Part shown: positions 1-7,818 of the stretch, in pieces
How positions within the stretch are numbered: the stretch's first letter is position 1
Layout of the letters: each line of letters starts with the position of its first letter
Source of the DNA: Porphyrobacter sp. GA68
GTDB lineage: Bacteria; Pseudomonadota; Alphaproteobacteria; Sphingomonadales; Sphingomonadaceae
NCBI RefSeq assembly: GCF_022605525.1
Contig: NZ_JAKQYJ010000001.1
Location: 1 to 64,000, forward strand
DNA: 64,000 bases
Direction of reading: 5' to 3'
Position numbers and translations under genes: made by a program
Notes under the pieces: model-generated
Told to the model about the DNA's origin: nothing
Seen by the model: the letters and a program-made list of their open reading frames with translations, nothing else
Databases searched by the model: none

Positions 1-297
1 AACGCACCGTGAAGAAAATTTTTCGACCTACTGCGATTGAAGGCTTATTTTCCTCAATCAGACGAAACTTTGGAACGGCAGCTTTCAGGTTTGTCCTCGC
101 CTGACTTTATGGCTGCTTTTGGGGCGCTTTGCTGCCATCGACTCTAGGCTGAACCAACGGCAGCTTAGAGGCGACGGCGCCAACATCTAGAATGAGCGAA
201 ATTAGGGCGCGAAGCCGCCACTTACCTCGGTGAGAGGAAAGAGGGCTCCTTCTGATTGCCCCGGGACGGTCTCGTCCTGGCAATCAGGAGACACCTC
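1..297. other. gene-free left edge
   Basis: I see no convincing coding region here. The stretch has repeated GGCAGC-type words (around 80 and 160) that look like degraded short repeats, then the leader of the antirestriction gene. A ribosome binding site AGGAG at 286-290 lies 7 nt before the ATG at 298. Confidence 0.5.
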
Positions 298-1230
298 ATG
301 TCGAAGTTTACACGCCGCGGCGGGCCGACCCCCGCCGCGCAAATAACCGCTGCGATTATCGAGAAACTCGAGCAGGGAACCAAGCCATGGATAAAGCCAT
401 GGCGCGGGGTTCCAGTATCACGACCTCTGCGCAGCTGCGGAACGCCCTACCGAGGCATGAACACCTTCTGGCTCTGGATGATCGCGGAGGCTGCCGGGTT
501 CATGTCACCCTACTGGATGACGTACCGGCAGTGCCAGAAGCTTGGTGGGCAGGTCTGCAAGGGCGAGAAGTCGACGATCGCGATCTTCTACAAGAGCTAC
601 GACAAGCAGATCAAAGGCGATGATGGCGAAGAAGGCACCGAGAAGCGACGTGTCCTCAAGGCATACGCGGTCTTCAACGCCGACCAGTGCGATGGCTTGC
701 CCGAGATGTATCGCGCGAAGCCTGAGTTCGAGCCAGTCGAGCCTGCGGGACGGGAAGAGCGGCTCGACGCTTTCTTTTCAAGCGTGGGGGCCAAACTTCG
801 GCATCAGGGGGCCGAAGCCTACTACGAGCCTGTCCTGGACAGGATTACGATGCCGCCGGCGACGCTGTTCGATGGCTACGATCACTACTACGCAACGCTG
901 GCGCACGAACTCTCGCACTGGACCGGGCATGGCTCACGTCTGGGTCGCGATCTCAAGAACCGATTTGGAAGCGAATCTTACGCGGCCGAGGAACTGGTGG
1001 CCGAGCTGTCCGCCGCGATCCTGGGCGCCGAGCTGGGTCTGCCGGTTGCGCATCTCGACCATCATGCGAGCTACATCGCGCATTGGCTCGAGCTCCTGAA
1101 ATCCGATGATCGAGCCATGCTCACGGCAGCCGCCAAGGCGGAAGTAGCTGCGAGCCTCATCCTGAGGCTCGGAGGGCGTTCGGGTGCCGGTAGCGAGGCT
1201 GCGGCAGCCGATCTCGCCGAAGCGGCTTGA
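298..1230 (+). CDS. ardC: ArdC-like antirestriction protein (ssDNA-binding N-domain plus zincin metallopeptidase)
   Basis: The product (310 aa) has the two-part ArdC layout. An N-terminal single-stranded-DNA-binding domain (about residues 5-120, with the typical GTKPW and PYRGMN segments) is followed by a zinc-peptidase-like domain with HELSH at about residues 203-207 and a downstream glutamate in AAEELVAE. ArdC proteins protect incoming conjugative DNA from host restriction. I chose ATG 298 rather than an upstream TTG at 256 because AGGAG sits 7 nt before it and family homology starts there. It is the first gene of a leading-region-like cluster with ssb and a toxin-antitoxin pair, which fits early expression in a new host. 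Family assignment is strong; the substrate of the peptidase domain is not known from the sequence. Confidence 0.88.
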   Translation: MSKFTRRGGPTPAAQITAAIIEKLEQGTKPWIKPWRGVPVSRPLRSCGTPYRGMNTFWLWMIAEAAGFMSPYWMTYRQCQKLGGQVCKGEKSTIAIFYKSYDKQIKGDDGEEGTEKRRVLKAYAVFNADQCDGLPEMYRAKPEFEPVEPAGREERLDAFFSSVGAKLRHQGAEAYYEPVLDRITMPPATLFDGYDHYYATLAHELSHWTGHGSRLGRDLKNRFGSESYAAEELVAELSAAILGAELGLPVAHLDHHASYIAHWLELLKSDDRAMLTAAAKAEVAASLILRLGGRSGAGSEAAAADLAEAA

Positions 1231-1242
1231 GGGGAGTGGGTG

Positions 1243-1677
1243 ATGGGACGTTCCGTCAGCTATCCGCCCGGCGCAGTCGTCGCCTTCCGTACCCTAGAGA
1301 ATGGACACGAAGATGATTGGGAATGGGAATACGAGTGTCTGGTCGAGGAGGTCATCGAGACTGCGCGCAGCACCTTCCCCTCTCTTCAACCCTGCGACGG
1401 GTGGCGCGGCCGCGAAGACCGCATCCTGCTGCGCAATGCCTTTGCTGATTGCGGGGTCTCTACCTATTGTGGGCTTGTCGCCGTCTGGCTCGCCGAGCGC
1501 GACGACGGTGGTTACTGGGATGCCGATGCCAATCACCCGCGGTCCGGACGGGCACAGCGCTGGCTTTCGCAGGTGGCGAGCCGCTTTGAAGCGATATTCG
1601 GCGAGATCCGCATGATTGGGCGCTTTTCGAGCGGCGAGGCGATCTTTGAACCCAGGTCTGTTCAAATGCGCATCTAG
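1243..1677 (+). CDS. conserved-looking hypothetical protein
   Basis: A 144-aa acidic, tryptophan- and cysteine-containing soluble protein that I do not recognise. It has no signal peptide or membrane segment. Start ATG 1243 follows GGGGAG at 1231-1236, and the gene begins 12 nt after the ardC stop, so the two are probably co-transcribed. The preceding GTG at 1240 is a less likely start. Its middle (about residues 45-100) holds paired cysteines and WRGRED/YWDADANHP segments, but no motif that allows a functional call. Confidence 0.7.
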   Translation: MGRSVSYPPGAVVAFRTLENGHEDDWEWEYECLVEEVIETARSTFPSLQPCDGWRGREDRILLRNAFADCGVSTYCGLVAVWLAERDDGGYWDADANHPRSGRAQRWLSQVASRFEAIFGEIRMIGRFSSGEAIFEPRSVQMRI

Positions 1678-1709
1678 CTGCTATATCGTGCATATGAAAG
1701 GATGCGCTG

Positions 1710-2087
1710 ATGGCAACGAGAGCCGCTGAAGTCGAGGAGGGAGATGGCAAGGTCCTGACCACCGCAATCGCTAGAATTGCGGAGTTCTGGGGCCTGACCA
1801 ATGCCAAGCTGGGTGCGGTTCTCGGGCTGTCTCAGGCCACCGTCTCGCGTTTGCGCTCGGGCAGGTCCGAGCTCGATCCGGCCAGCAAGTCGTTCGAAGC
1901 TGGCCAGTTTCTGCTGCGCCTGTTCCGCTCGCTCGATGCGCTGCTCGGCAGCGATGATATGGCTGCGCGAGCCTGGCTCGCGACTCCCAATCTCGACCTC
2001 GAGGCGCGGCCTCTTGACCTGATCGACAGCTTCAAGGGTCTCATGACGGTTTGCGACTATGTGGACGCCCACCGCGCTCGCGTCTGA
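1710..2087 (+). CDS. Xre/MbcA/ParS-type antitoxin
   Basis: A 125-aa protein with an N-terminal helix-turn-helix (about residues 20-55; LGLSQATVSRLRSG is a recognition-helix pattern) and a C-terminal toxin-binding domain of the MbcA/ParS/DUF2384 type (LDALLGSDDMAARAWLATPN, then the LIDSFKGLMTVCDYV helix). It should neutralise the RES toxin encoded immediately downstream and repress the shared promoter. AAAGGA at 1697-1702 sets the start. The stop overlaps the toxin start by 29 nt, typical of translational coupling in Xre-RES pairs. Confidence 0.88.
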   Translation: MATRAAEVEEGDGKVLTTAIARIAEFWGLTNAKLGAVLGLSQATVSRLRSGRSELDPASKSFEAGQFLLRLFRSLDALLGSDDMAARAWLATPNLDLEARPLDLIDSFKGLMTVCDYVDAHRARV

Positions 2088-2787
2088 GCTGCGCCGTTAC
2101 CGCAGGACCGTCTGGCGTGTCGTCGAGGCGCAGCATCGCATCTCGACCAATCGCCTTGCCGCAACTCTCGCGGACCAGAAGCGGCTCGAGGAACTTGCCG
2201 ATGCGGCCAAGCCCGATCTGCCCAAGGCAGCGCGCGGCCTGCACTACCTTCTCGCCTCGCCCTTTCGCTACGGCCACGGCGTGGCCAGCCGCTTTCGGCG
2301 TGCGAACGAGCGACCCGGCATCTTCTACGCAAGCGAGGCCGAGCAGACCGCGATCACCGAAACCGCTTACTGGCGGCTCCGCTTCATCAGCCGCTCACCC
2401 GGGTTCGTCCCCGGCAACCGCACCAGCGAGCATCTGAGCTTCTCGATTCCCGTCTCCATTGCCCGCGCGCTCGACACTACGCGGCCGCCTCTGTCGCGCG
2501 ACAGCAAACGCTGGGTCGATCCGGTCGACTATTCCGCGTGTCAGGCTCTCGCCGAGGCTGCTCGTGCCGCGGGCGGGCAGGCGATCCGCTCGCCGTCGGC
2601 GCGCGATCCACAGGGGATCAATCTCGCGCTGTTCGATCCCGCGTGCTTTGCCAAGGCCCAGCCCGATCACGGACGCGGCTGGCACCTGCGCCTCGAAGGT
2701 CGGCGCCTCACTGCACTGGCCGCGTTTCCTTCGGGCGAGGTGCTGGAATTCACGGCCGAGCAGTTCGGGCTGCCTTCGCTCGGCTGA
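2059..2787 (+). CDS. RES-domain toxin (NAD+ phosphorylase/degrading family)
   Basis: The 242-aa product has the RES-domain pattern: an N-terminal YRRTVWRVVEAQHR strand/helix, then a core with conserved Arg, Tyr and Glu in SRFRRANERPGIFYAS and TAITETAYWRLRF. RES toxins of Xre-RES modules deplete cellular NAD+, halting growth when the antitoxin decays. On a conjugative element this gives post-segregational maintenance or phage exclusion. The start ATG 2059 lies inside the antitoxin gene. Assignment is by domain pattern and gene order; the exact chemistry (phosphorolysis or hydrolysis) cannot be read from the sequence. Confidence 0.85.
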   Translation: MWTPTALASELRRYRRTVWRVVEAQHRISTNRLAATLADQKRLEELADAAKPDLPKAARGLHYLLASPFRYGHGVASRFRRANERPGIFYASEAEQTAITETAYWRLRFISRSPGFVPGNRTSEHLSFSIPVSIARALDTTRPPLSRDSKRWVDPVDYSACQALAEAARAAGGQAIRSPSARDPQGINLALFDPACFAKAQPDHGRGWHLRLEGRRLTALAAFPSGEVLEFTAEQFGLPSLG

Positions 2788-3060
2788 AGCCCGGCTCCAC
2801 TATCCCTCTTTGCACGGCCTGCCGGAGCCAGAATTCCTGCATGCCCCGTTCGCTCGCGCGGGCCCTGGACCGGTCCGGTTCCGCCGCAACCCGCGCAAGG
2901 CTGCGGCCCGTGTGGCCCGCGCCAGCCTTGCCTTGCGGGGTTTCCCGCTGCGCGGTGCGGCGGCCCCCTCGACCCGGTCCCTTCAGGGCCCGGCGAACAG
3001 GCCGCAGGATTCGTCTCTCTTCTCCTGCGGCAGTCGCCTTCGCTCAGGAGGAAATGACCC

Positions 3061-3999
3061 ATGTACGACAGCTTCACCGCCCAACTTGCCGGACTCGATC
3101 TGGCCGGCTTTTCGGTTCAACCCGCACCTTTCAACGAAACAGATTTTCCCGCCGAAGAGGCGAGCGAGCAAACCCTCGCGGCCGTCTGGTCCGACTTGTT
3201 CGCCTTGTTCGCCGACACCGCGCTCGAGGCCAACGCCGAGGACATCGCCTGGGGCTTCGTCAATCTCTTCCACCGCGCGGCGACCCGCAAGTCCGCGCAG
3301 GTCGATCGCGCGAGCGACGAGATCCGCGCGCTGCTTTCCGCGGCCGATGGCTCGGAAGTCCACTCGAGCAACCTCGAAGAGCAAGTCGAGCGCGCACAGG
3401 CAGCCGAAGCCAGCATGCTCGCCTTCGAGCATATGCGCGAGGTCGCGGCGATGCTGTACCGCGAAGAGACCGGGGCGTCCTGGAAGCCGATGACGGGGTC
3501 GCGCGTAGCGCACGGAAAGAACCTCACCTCTGCGGTCATCGATGCGCGCGATTTCCTCAAGGTCCGCTCAGAACGTCGGCGCGCCGCACTCACGCCCGAA
3601 GGCACCGCCGTGGTCTTCGCGGGAGGACGCGCGAGCTTCGCCACGACCGAGGAGGCGACGAGCTATGCGGACAACATCTGGGCCACGCTCGACCGAGTGC
3701 GCGAGCAGGTACCCGATATGCTCCTCGTCCATGGCGGCGACGGCAAGGGCGCCGATCGGCTTGCAGCCGCCTGGGCCGAACGCCACGAGGTACAGCAACT
3801 GACCTTCGGTCTCGATCGTAGGCTGGGTGCCCGGGCCGGGTTCAAGCGCAACGAGCAGATGCTGGCGATGGCCCCCCGCTACGTGATCGCCTTTCCCGGC
3901 AATGGCGTCACCGAGCGTCTCGTCATCGAAGCCAAGACACGCCGCATCACCGTGGTCGATCGCCGCGGTCTGCTGGGGACCAAGCCTGGCGCTGGCTGA
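3061..3999 (+). CDS. DUF2493 (SLOG-superfamily) domain protein
   Basis: A 312-aa protein. The N-terminal ~170 residues are helical (with WSDLFALFADTALEANAEDI) and the C-terminal ~115 residues form a DUF2493/YAcAr Rossmann-like domain. Diagnostic segments are FAGGR, the phosphate-loop-like HGGDGKGAD, FKRNEQML and FPGNGVTERL. SLOG domains bind nucleotides or nucleotide-derived ligands, so a ligand-sensing or nucleotide-processing role is plausible but unproven. AGGAGG just upstream (3047-3052) supports the start. It follows a 270-nt gap after the RES toxin, probably with its own promoter. Confidence 0.82.
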   Translation: MYDSFTAQLAGLDLAGFSVQPAPFNETDFPAEEASEQTLAAVWSDLFALFADTALEANAEDIAWGFVNLFHRAATRKSAQVDRASDEIRALLSAADGSEVHSSNLEEQVERAQAAEASMLAFEHMREVAAMLYREETGASWKPMTGSRVAHGKNLTSAVIDARDFLKVRSERRRAALTPEGTAVVFAGGRASFATTEEATSYADNIWATLDRVREQVPDMLLVHGGDGKGADRLAAAWAERHEVQQLTFGLDRRLGARAGFKRNEQMLAMAPRYVIAFPGNGVTERLVIEAKTRRITVVDRRGLLGTKPGAG

Positions 4000-4226
4000 G
4001 GTCACGCCCTTCGAATGCGTTGTGGCGGCCAAGAGACCGCTGCCTGAGTGTCCCGCATCTTTGGAGTGGCCCCGGCGCGCAAGAGTCCCTTGTGCGCACC
4101 GGCAGCTTGAGCGCGAGGCAATTCACCCGCTGTTGCGCCATTTCGGAAACCCGATTGCAATCCGCCGTCCTCATTTCCTCTTTCGCAGCGCCAACCACAG
4201 GAGCGCCGGAAGCAGGAGCAAATTGA

Positions 4227-4823
4227 ATGAACATGCATGCAACGATCGTCGCGGTTCGCGGCCCGACCGCAACTCATCTTTGGGATGACGCGATGTCGAC
4301 CTACCAATCGGCACGCTCCGATTTCGAGCGCTTCGATACAGTCGTCTGGCAGCCGCTTGCGGATGAACTGGACCGAATCTCTCCTCGGCCTGACCTTTGG
4401 TTCGAGGTCGTGGCACAGAGCGGACAGAAGACCCGTTATCAGGTCCCAGCCAACGATCTGCATGCATGGGACGATCACGTATCCGCTGTGTTCCGCACCA
4501 AAGCCGCCGAGGTCCGGCAGGCATGGCTCGATCACAAGGCCGCGCAGGAACGACTGGGGTATGACGCAGCGAGCGACGAGGTCGAGCGACTTTGCAACAT
4601 GATGTGCGATCGGGAGCGCGACCTGCTTCTCTTGCCCGCGCCGGATCGCTCCGCGCTCCTATGGAAGCTGGAGCGCCTGTTCGGGTCCGAGGTTCGCAGC
4701 GAGGACGAGTTCTGCGACAGCTGGTGCCCTGAATGGATCAATGCTGTGATGGACGATGCCTCGCGCCTCCTTTCCGATCGTGAGGCTGCGCGCATAGTTC
4801 CGGCGCAGGCTCTCGCCGCCTAG
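4227..4823 (+). CDS. hypothetical protein
   Basis: A 198-aa soluble protein, mostly helical, with no domain I can name. The segments LWFEVVAQSGQKTRYQVP and AVFRTKAAEVRQAWLDHKAA look like an ordered fold. CAGGAG at 4213-4218 precedes ATG 4227 with good spacing. It sits among small accessory genes of the element and is read in the same direction as its neighbours. The 227 nt before it contain no gene that I can support. Confidence 0.68.
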   Translation: MNMHATIVAVRGPTATHLWDDAMSTYQSARSDFERFDTVVWQPLADELDRISPRPDLWFEVVAQSGQKTRYQVPANDLHAWDDHVSAVFRTKAAEVRQAWLDHKAAQERLGYDAASDEVERLCNMMCDRERDLLLLPAPDRSALLWKLERLFGSEVRSEDEFCDSWCPEWINAVMDDASRLLSDREAARIVPAQALAA

Positions 4824-4960
4824 AGACTGGTTGGTCTTGGCGAAGCCGCGCATCCAGCGACCACGGCTCGCCGGCCATCCCGCGACTTTGTCGTGCACTT
4901 CACATGGCTGTCCCGAATGCCCTGGCTTCAGACTCCGGGAAATGACGCTATGTCTTCCTC

Positions 4961-5233
4961 ATGGACCTCGACGACCTGCTCCAACGATACTTCTCATCCA
5001 CCGATCTTGCAGCGGTGAGTCCCGATGTGCTGGCCTCGGGTTTGGAGCGCTGCCAGGTCGATCTCGGCCTCGAAAAGGACCGCGGCAAGCGCTTTGCCCT
5101 GTGGGCGCTGCTCTACATGCTTGGCTCTGCGCCTGACCTTGAGGCGGCGCTCAAAGATGCTGACGATCGGGAGGCGGCCCGCAATTTCATGGACCTGCTG
5201 GCGGCTAGCGAGGGTGAGGGGCAGGGCGGATAG
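4961..5233 (+). CDS. small hypothetical helical protein
   Basis: A 90-aa predicted all-helical protein (DLDDLLQRYF, then LERCQVDLGLEKDRGKRFALWALLYMLGSAPDLEAAL). It has no signal peptide or recognised motif. The compact, well-composed sequence with codon use like its neighbours supports a real gene, but the ribosome binding site is weak. It may be a small accessory regulator of the element; this cannot be decided from the sequence. Confidence 0.55.
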   Translation: MDLDDLLQRYFSSTDLAAVSPDVLASGLERCQVDLGLEKDRGKRFALWALLYMLGSAPDLEAALKDADDREAARNFMDLLAASEGEGQGG

Positions 5234-5503
5234 GAGAGCGGCGCCGCGTGCGCCTTCGCCAGGCCACCCGAACCCAATCCGGCTTCTTCGCGAACAGTCC
5301 TGAATCAGGTCAGCTGAGGCCGGCAACGCCTTTGCCTTCGGGCCGTGTTGGCAGCTGCGCTGCCTGCCCGCACCACCCCTTGCAAAAGCGTTTCCCTTGG
5401 GCGCGGGCGCGCCCTGCGGTGCAGTCCTCCCATGCCCTGCTTCTTCTGGATGTTCGCAAGCCGGAAAATGGTTTCCGGTTTGGCAGACCGAAGGACCAGT
5501 CAC

Positions 5504-5902
5504 ATGACCAATCTCGTAATCCTGACCGGCCGTCTCGCCCGCGATCCCGAATCCCGCGAGACCAAGGGCGGAACCTCCGTCACCGGCATCACCGTCGTCA
5601 CCGACCGACCGCTGCGCGACAAGGACGGCAAGACCTACAAGGATGAAAACGGCTACACCGCCAAGGACAGCGAATTCCACCGGGTGACCTGCTTCAACGG
5701 CCTCTCCAAGACCGTCGGGCAGTTCTGCACCAAGGGCCAGCTCGTCTCGGTCCAGGGCCGGCTTCACTACACCCAGTGGGAAGACCAGGATGGCGTCAAG
5801 CGCTACGGCTGCGAGATCCTCGCCGACAAGGTCGACTTCCTCTCGCGCGGCAACGCCAGGTATGGCGACGGAGACAACCGCGACGCGCCCGAGATCGACT
5901 GA
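5504..5902 (+). CDS. ssb: single-stranded DNA-binding protein
   Basis: The 132-aa product starts with the OB-fold signature MTNLVILTGRLARDPE and continues with FHRVTCFNGLSKTVGQFC, KGQLVSVQGRL and YGCEILADKVDFL, the standard SSB pattern. It coats single-stranded DNA, here probably the transferred strand after entry. The long acidic C-terminal tip of chromosomal SSBs is reduced to DNRDAPEID. ATG 5504 is preceded by AAGGA at 5491-5495; an upstream in-frame extension is not SSB-like. It faces the small gene at 5972-6238, with a shared terminator hairpin between them. Confidence 0.93.
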   Translation: MTNLVILTGRLARDPESRETKGGTSVTGITVVTDRPLRDKDGKTYKDENGYTAKDSEFHRVTCFNGLSKTVGQFCTKGQLVSVQGRLHYTQWEDQDGVKRYGCEILADKVDFLSRGNARYGDGDNRDAPEID

Positions 5903-5924
5903 CGTCATCGATTAACCGGCGACC

Positions 5925-5964
5925 GAGAAGGGGCTCTGCCGCAAGCGCGGCAGGGCTCCTTCTC
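5925..5964. terminator. bidirectional terminator hairpin between ssb and the convergent gene
   Basis: An 18-bp stem is formed by 5925-5942 and 5947-5964, with loop AAGC and only two G-U pairs. It lies between the ssb stop (5902) and the stop of the convergent gene (5972), so it can end transcription from both sides. There is no long T-tract on either strand. Confidence 0.75.
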
Positions 5965-5971
5965 GTGTTGT

Positions 5972-6238
5972 TCAGGAAGCAGCGGGCGTACCGTTGCGAC
6001 CGGATGCAGCTAGTTCGCTTCCCAGCCGCCGGAGCGCTTCGGCTTCACCGAGCTTGCCGAGCATCTCGCTGGCCTGTTTGAGGCCCTTCCTCGAGAACGC
6101 CTCGATACCTGATCCGAGGATCAGTTGCCCCAGCTCTAGAGCGGCTTTCTCTTCCAGTTCGCGTTGCCGCTCGTCGAGAGCTTGCCGGTCGGCTTCGAGC
6201 TTCCTGAGCGCATCGACCGCGCTTCGCTTCGTGGGCAT
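5972..6238 (-). CDS. small coiled-coil protein, TraC/TraD-like or DUF6437-like mobilisation accessory
   Basis: An 88-aa protein with an N-terminal coiled coil (about residues 8-35, LRKLEADRQALDERQRELEE) followed by a LGQLILGSGIEAFS segment. The heptad helix plus G-containing helix resembles the small TraC/TraD-type proteins encoded beside relaxosome genes on alphaproteobacterial plasmids. The resemblance is only by pattern, so the role is tentative. It is transcribed away from the 6.24-6.59 kb intergenic region, which carries a TGTAGGAAA element. Confidence 0.62.
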   Translation of the reverse strand: MPTKRSAVDALRKLEADRQALDERQRELEEKAALELGQLILGSGIEAFSRKGLKQASEMLGKLGEAEALRRLGSELAASGRNGTPAAS

Positions 6239-6587
6239 TCGTGGGGTCCTTTCCTCGTCCCCTCTTTGATGCCTCCACCATTCAGTCTGCCGGGCTCATC
6301 GGGGTGTAGGAAAGAGTTTTTTTGCGCTTCTCATCGGCCCTCCCTTCATTCGAGAGGTGAGGAATGGTCCTGGCTCACGGATCGTCCATGGTGATGGACT
6401 TGCGGCTCCCGCGTCAAGGACGGCGGGGCCCCACCATTTTGCCTCCCCTTCGCTTCGCTTCGGTCCGACAAAATCGTTGCCCCCACCGCCGCTGACGCGG
6501 TCGCCCGGAGGGCGATCCTGGACCCGGGATCCGCAAGACCATCGGCCGACCTCCTGTCGTCTCAAGGACAGACAACAGGAGGATATC
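6239..6587. other. intergenic region between two divergent small genes
   Basis: No gene seen. It holds the divergent promoters for the genes at 5972-6238 (-) and 6588-6809 (+), a TGTAGGAAA motif at 6305-6313 followed by a T-run, and GC-rich sequence with repeated CTTCGCTTCG words near 6450. Confidence 0.5.
6303..6315 (+). promoter_or_regulatory. TGTAGGAAA element (putative S24-repressor half-site)
   Basis: GTGTAGGAAAGAG. The same TGTAGGAAA word recurs at 7403-7411 (reverse), 46014-46022 and 46239-46247 (reverse), each near a start of transfer or regulatory genes. Its TAGGAA core is the half-site of the palindrome upstream of the S24 repressor gene. Binding is inferred. Confidence 0.4.
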
Positions 6588-6809
6588 ATGGCTTCACTTG
6601 CTCCAATCGCGTCGAACGCGGATAGCTACTTCGAAGCACTGGCGGTTGCCGAACGGCGCGCGCTGCACAGCTACTTCGATCAGCATATCGTCGAGGACGA
6701 GACCCTAGGCTACTTCGCGCTCGACGAGGGCGACTACAACGCCCTGCCGGCGCATCTGACAAACCGGGTGGTCCACACCGTGCGCGGGGGAATGCTCGAC
6801 GAGTTCTGA
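6588..6809 (+). CDS. small acidic hypothetical protein
   Basis: A 73-aa acidic protein (MASLAPIASNADSYFEALA..., ending GGMLDEF) with no recognised domain. ATG 6588 is preceded by a near-perfect AGGAGG at 6577-6582, which argues against upstream in-frame starts. A strong intrinsic terminator follows directly, so it appears to be a single-gene transcription unit. Its function is unknown. Confidence 0.72.
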   Translation: MASLAPIASNADSYFEALAVAERRALHSYFDQHIVEDETLGYFALDEGDYNALPAHLTNRVVHTVRGGMLDEF

Positions 6810-6819
6810 GGATGAAGAG

Positions 6820-6855
6820 AGGGCGGGAACCGGCGACGGTTCTTCGCCCTTTTTT
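6820..6855 (+). terminator. intrinsic terminator
   Basis: The left arm AGGGCGGGAACCG and right arm CGGTTCTTCGCCCT form a stem with a small bulge and a GCGA loop. A run of six T (6850-6855) follows, the textbook pattern of rho-independent termination on the + strand. It is placed just after the gene ending at 6809. Confidence 0.82.
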
Positions 6856-7488
6856 CATGCTCGCCGGACGATGGTTCGGGGATGCGGAGCGGGGCTGTGG
6901 ACGCGCTCTGTCCCGCGCATCTGGCAATGCGCTCCTGAGGGCGCGATCTTCTTGTTCCGGGCCCCGCGCGCACTTGCGAACCGGCGGCGGGTCGGACCAG
7001 CGCGCGCGGGCCGAAACGACAGACCCCGTTCCGGCCGCTTCGCACATGATCCTTTGCCGCCGCCTCTTTCGCAGGTGCGATCTCTTGTCGGGCCGGGGCC
7101 GAACTCATTTCCTGCTGCCTGAAATCTCGCCGACGAGGGATAGCTCACGCTCCTTAGGCGAAAGGCGGCAAATGCCCTCAAAAACACAGCGTCTTCGGCA
7201 ACTGGCACTGGCCGCGCAATGGGGAACAGTGGGCACACCGTACGCAGCGGTGCTGCCGGATGTTTCAATGTCTCTTCAATGGGATAGATCTTGATTTCGC
7301 GAGATGCAGCAACTGATTTGCCGGTGATGCATGAAGCGGATTCGCAAGTTGCGGGTAAATCACTCTGCCATAAAGCCTTGAACAGATGGGCGAACTTTCC
7401 GTTTTCCTACAGGCTGCCCGTGATTTAGTCTGATCCTCGCCTTCCGCAGGGTGAACCAGGTTCCTTATCGTTCAAGGAGCTTGGAAAC
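6856..7488. other. 633-nt gene-free region upstream of the traD-traI operon; candidate oriT
   Basis: No supported coding region; open frames here on both strands have poor composition and no ribosome binding sites. It directly precedes the small DNA-binding-like gene and traD-traI, the usual position of an origin of transfer in MobF elements. Short inverted matches occur (GCAACTGATTTGCC at 7309-7322 against AGTTGCGGGTAAATCA at 7347-7362; GCAGC/GCTGC at 7244-7256), and a TGTAGGAAA element lies at 7403-7411 in reverse. No nic site can be assigned by eye. Confidence 0.4.
7401..7412 (-). promoter_or_regulatory. TGTAGGAAA element upstream of the traD operon
   Basis: GTTTTCCTACAG on the + strand (reverse complement CTGTAGGAAAAC). 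A nearly identical CGTTTTCCTACAG lies at 46237-46248 in front of the divergent traA / regulator promoters. It is about 80 nt before the GTG start of the first gene of the traD operon, so it could be a common operator of both transfer operons. Confidence 0.42.
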
Positions 7489-7818
7489 GTGCAACGTCAT
7501 CAAAGTCTGCAGAGCTATGTTCCGCCGCTAATCGCGGACTGGATCAGGGCGCAGGCGCGCCTCAAGCAGGTCAGCGTCAGCATCGTCGTGCGCGACCTGC
7601 TGGTCGCCGCCTGGACCCGTGACAACGATGCTCTTCTGCGCCCCACCGGGGCCGATCCGGAGCGGCAGAGGGTGTTCGCCACAGTCGCGCTCGACGCGCT
7701 GCTAACCCACCATGCCGACGAGTCTCTCAGGGAGCGCACGCTGGCTGCCTATCACCGCCGGCTGGAGCGGCTCGGTCTCATTCCGGCTTCCGGCAAGGGA
7801 GGCGAGCATGAAGCATAA
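7489..7818 (+). CDS. small relaxosome/mobilisation accessory protein (ribbon-helix-helix-like)
   Basis: A 109-aa protein. Its N-terminus (LQSYVPPLIADWIRAQARLKQVSVSIVVRDLLVAAW, about residues 6-40) has the spacing of a ribbon-helix-helix or CopG-like DNA-binding unit. The rest is helical. It starts with GTG at 7489 after AAGGAG (7474-7479) and overlaps traD by 11 nt. In F-type and IncW systems a small DNA-binding protein encoded next to the coupling protein assists nicking at oriT; that role is inferred from position and pattern. Confidence 0.65.
   Translation: MQRHQSLQSYVPPLIADWIRAQARLKQVSVSIVVRDLLVAAWTRDNDALLRPTGADPERQRVFATVALDALLTHHADESLRERTLAAYHRRLERLGLIPASGKGGEHEA

Noticed and set aside
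256-297. Upstream TTG start for the antirestriction gene
   Set aside because: ATG 298 has AGGAG at the right distance and matches where the family begins; the extension is not ArdC-like.
6855-7268. Open frames on both strands in the 6.86-7.49 kb gap
   Set aside because: Very high Arg/Pro/Ser content, no ribosome binding sites, no recognisable fold; typical of high-GC non-coding sequence.
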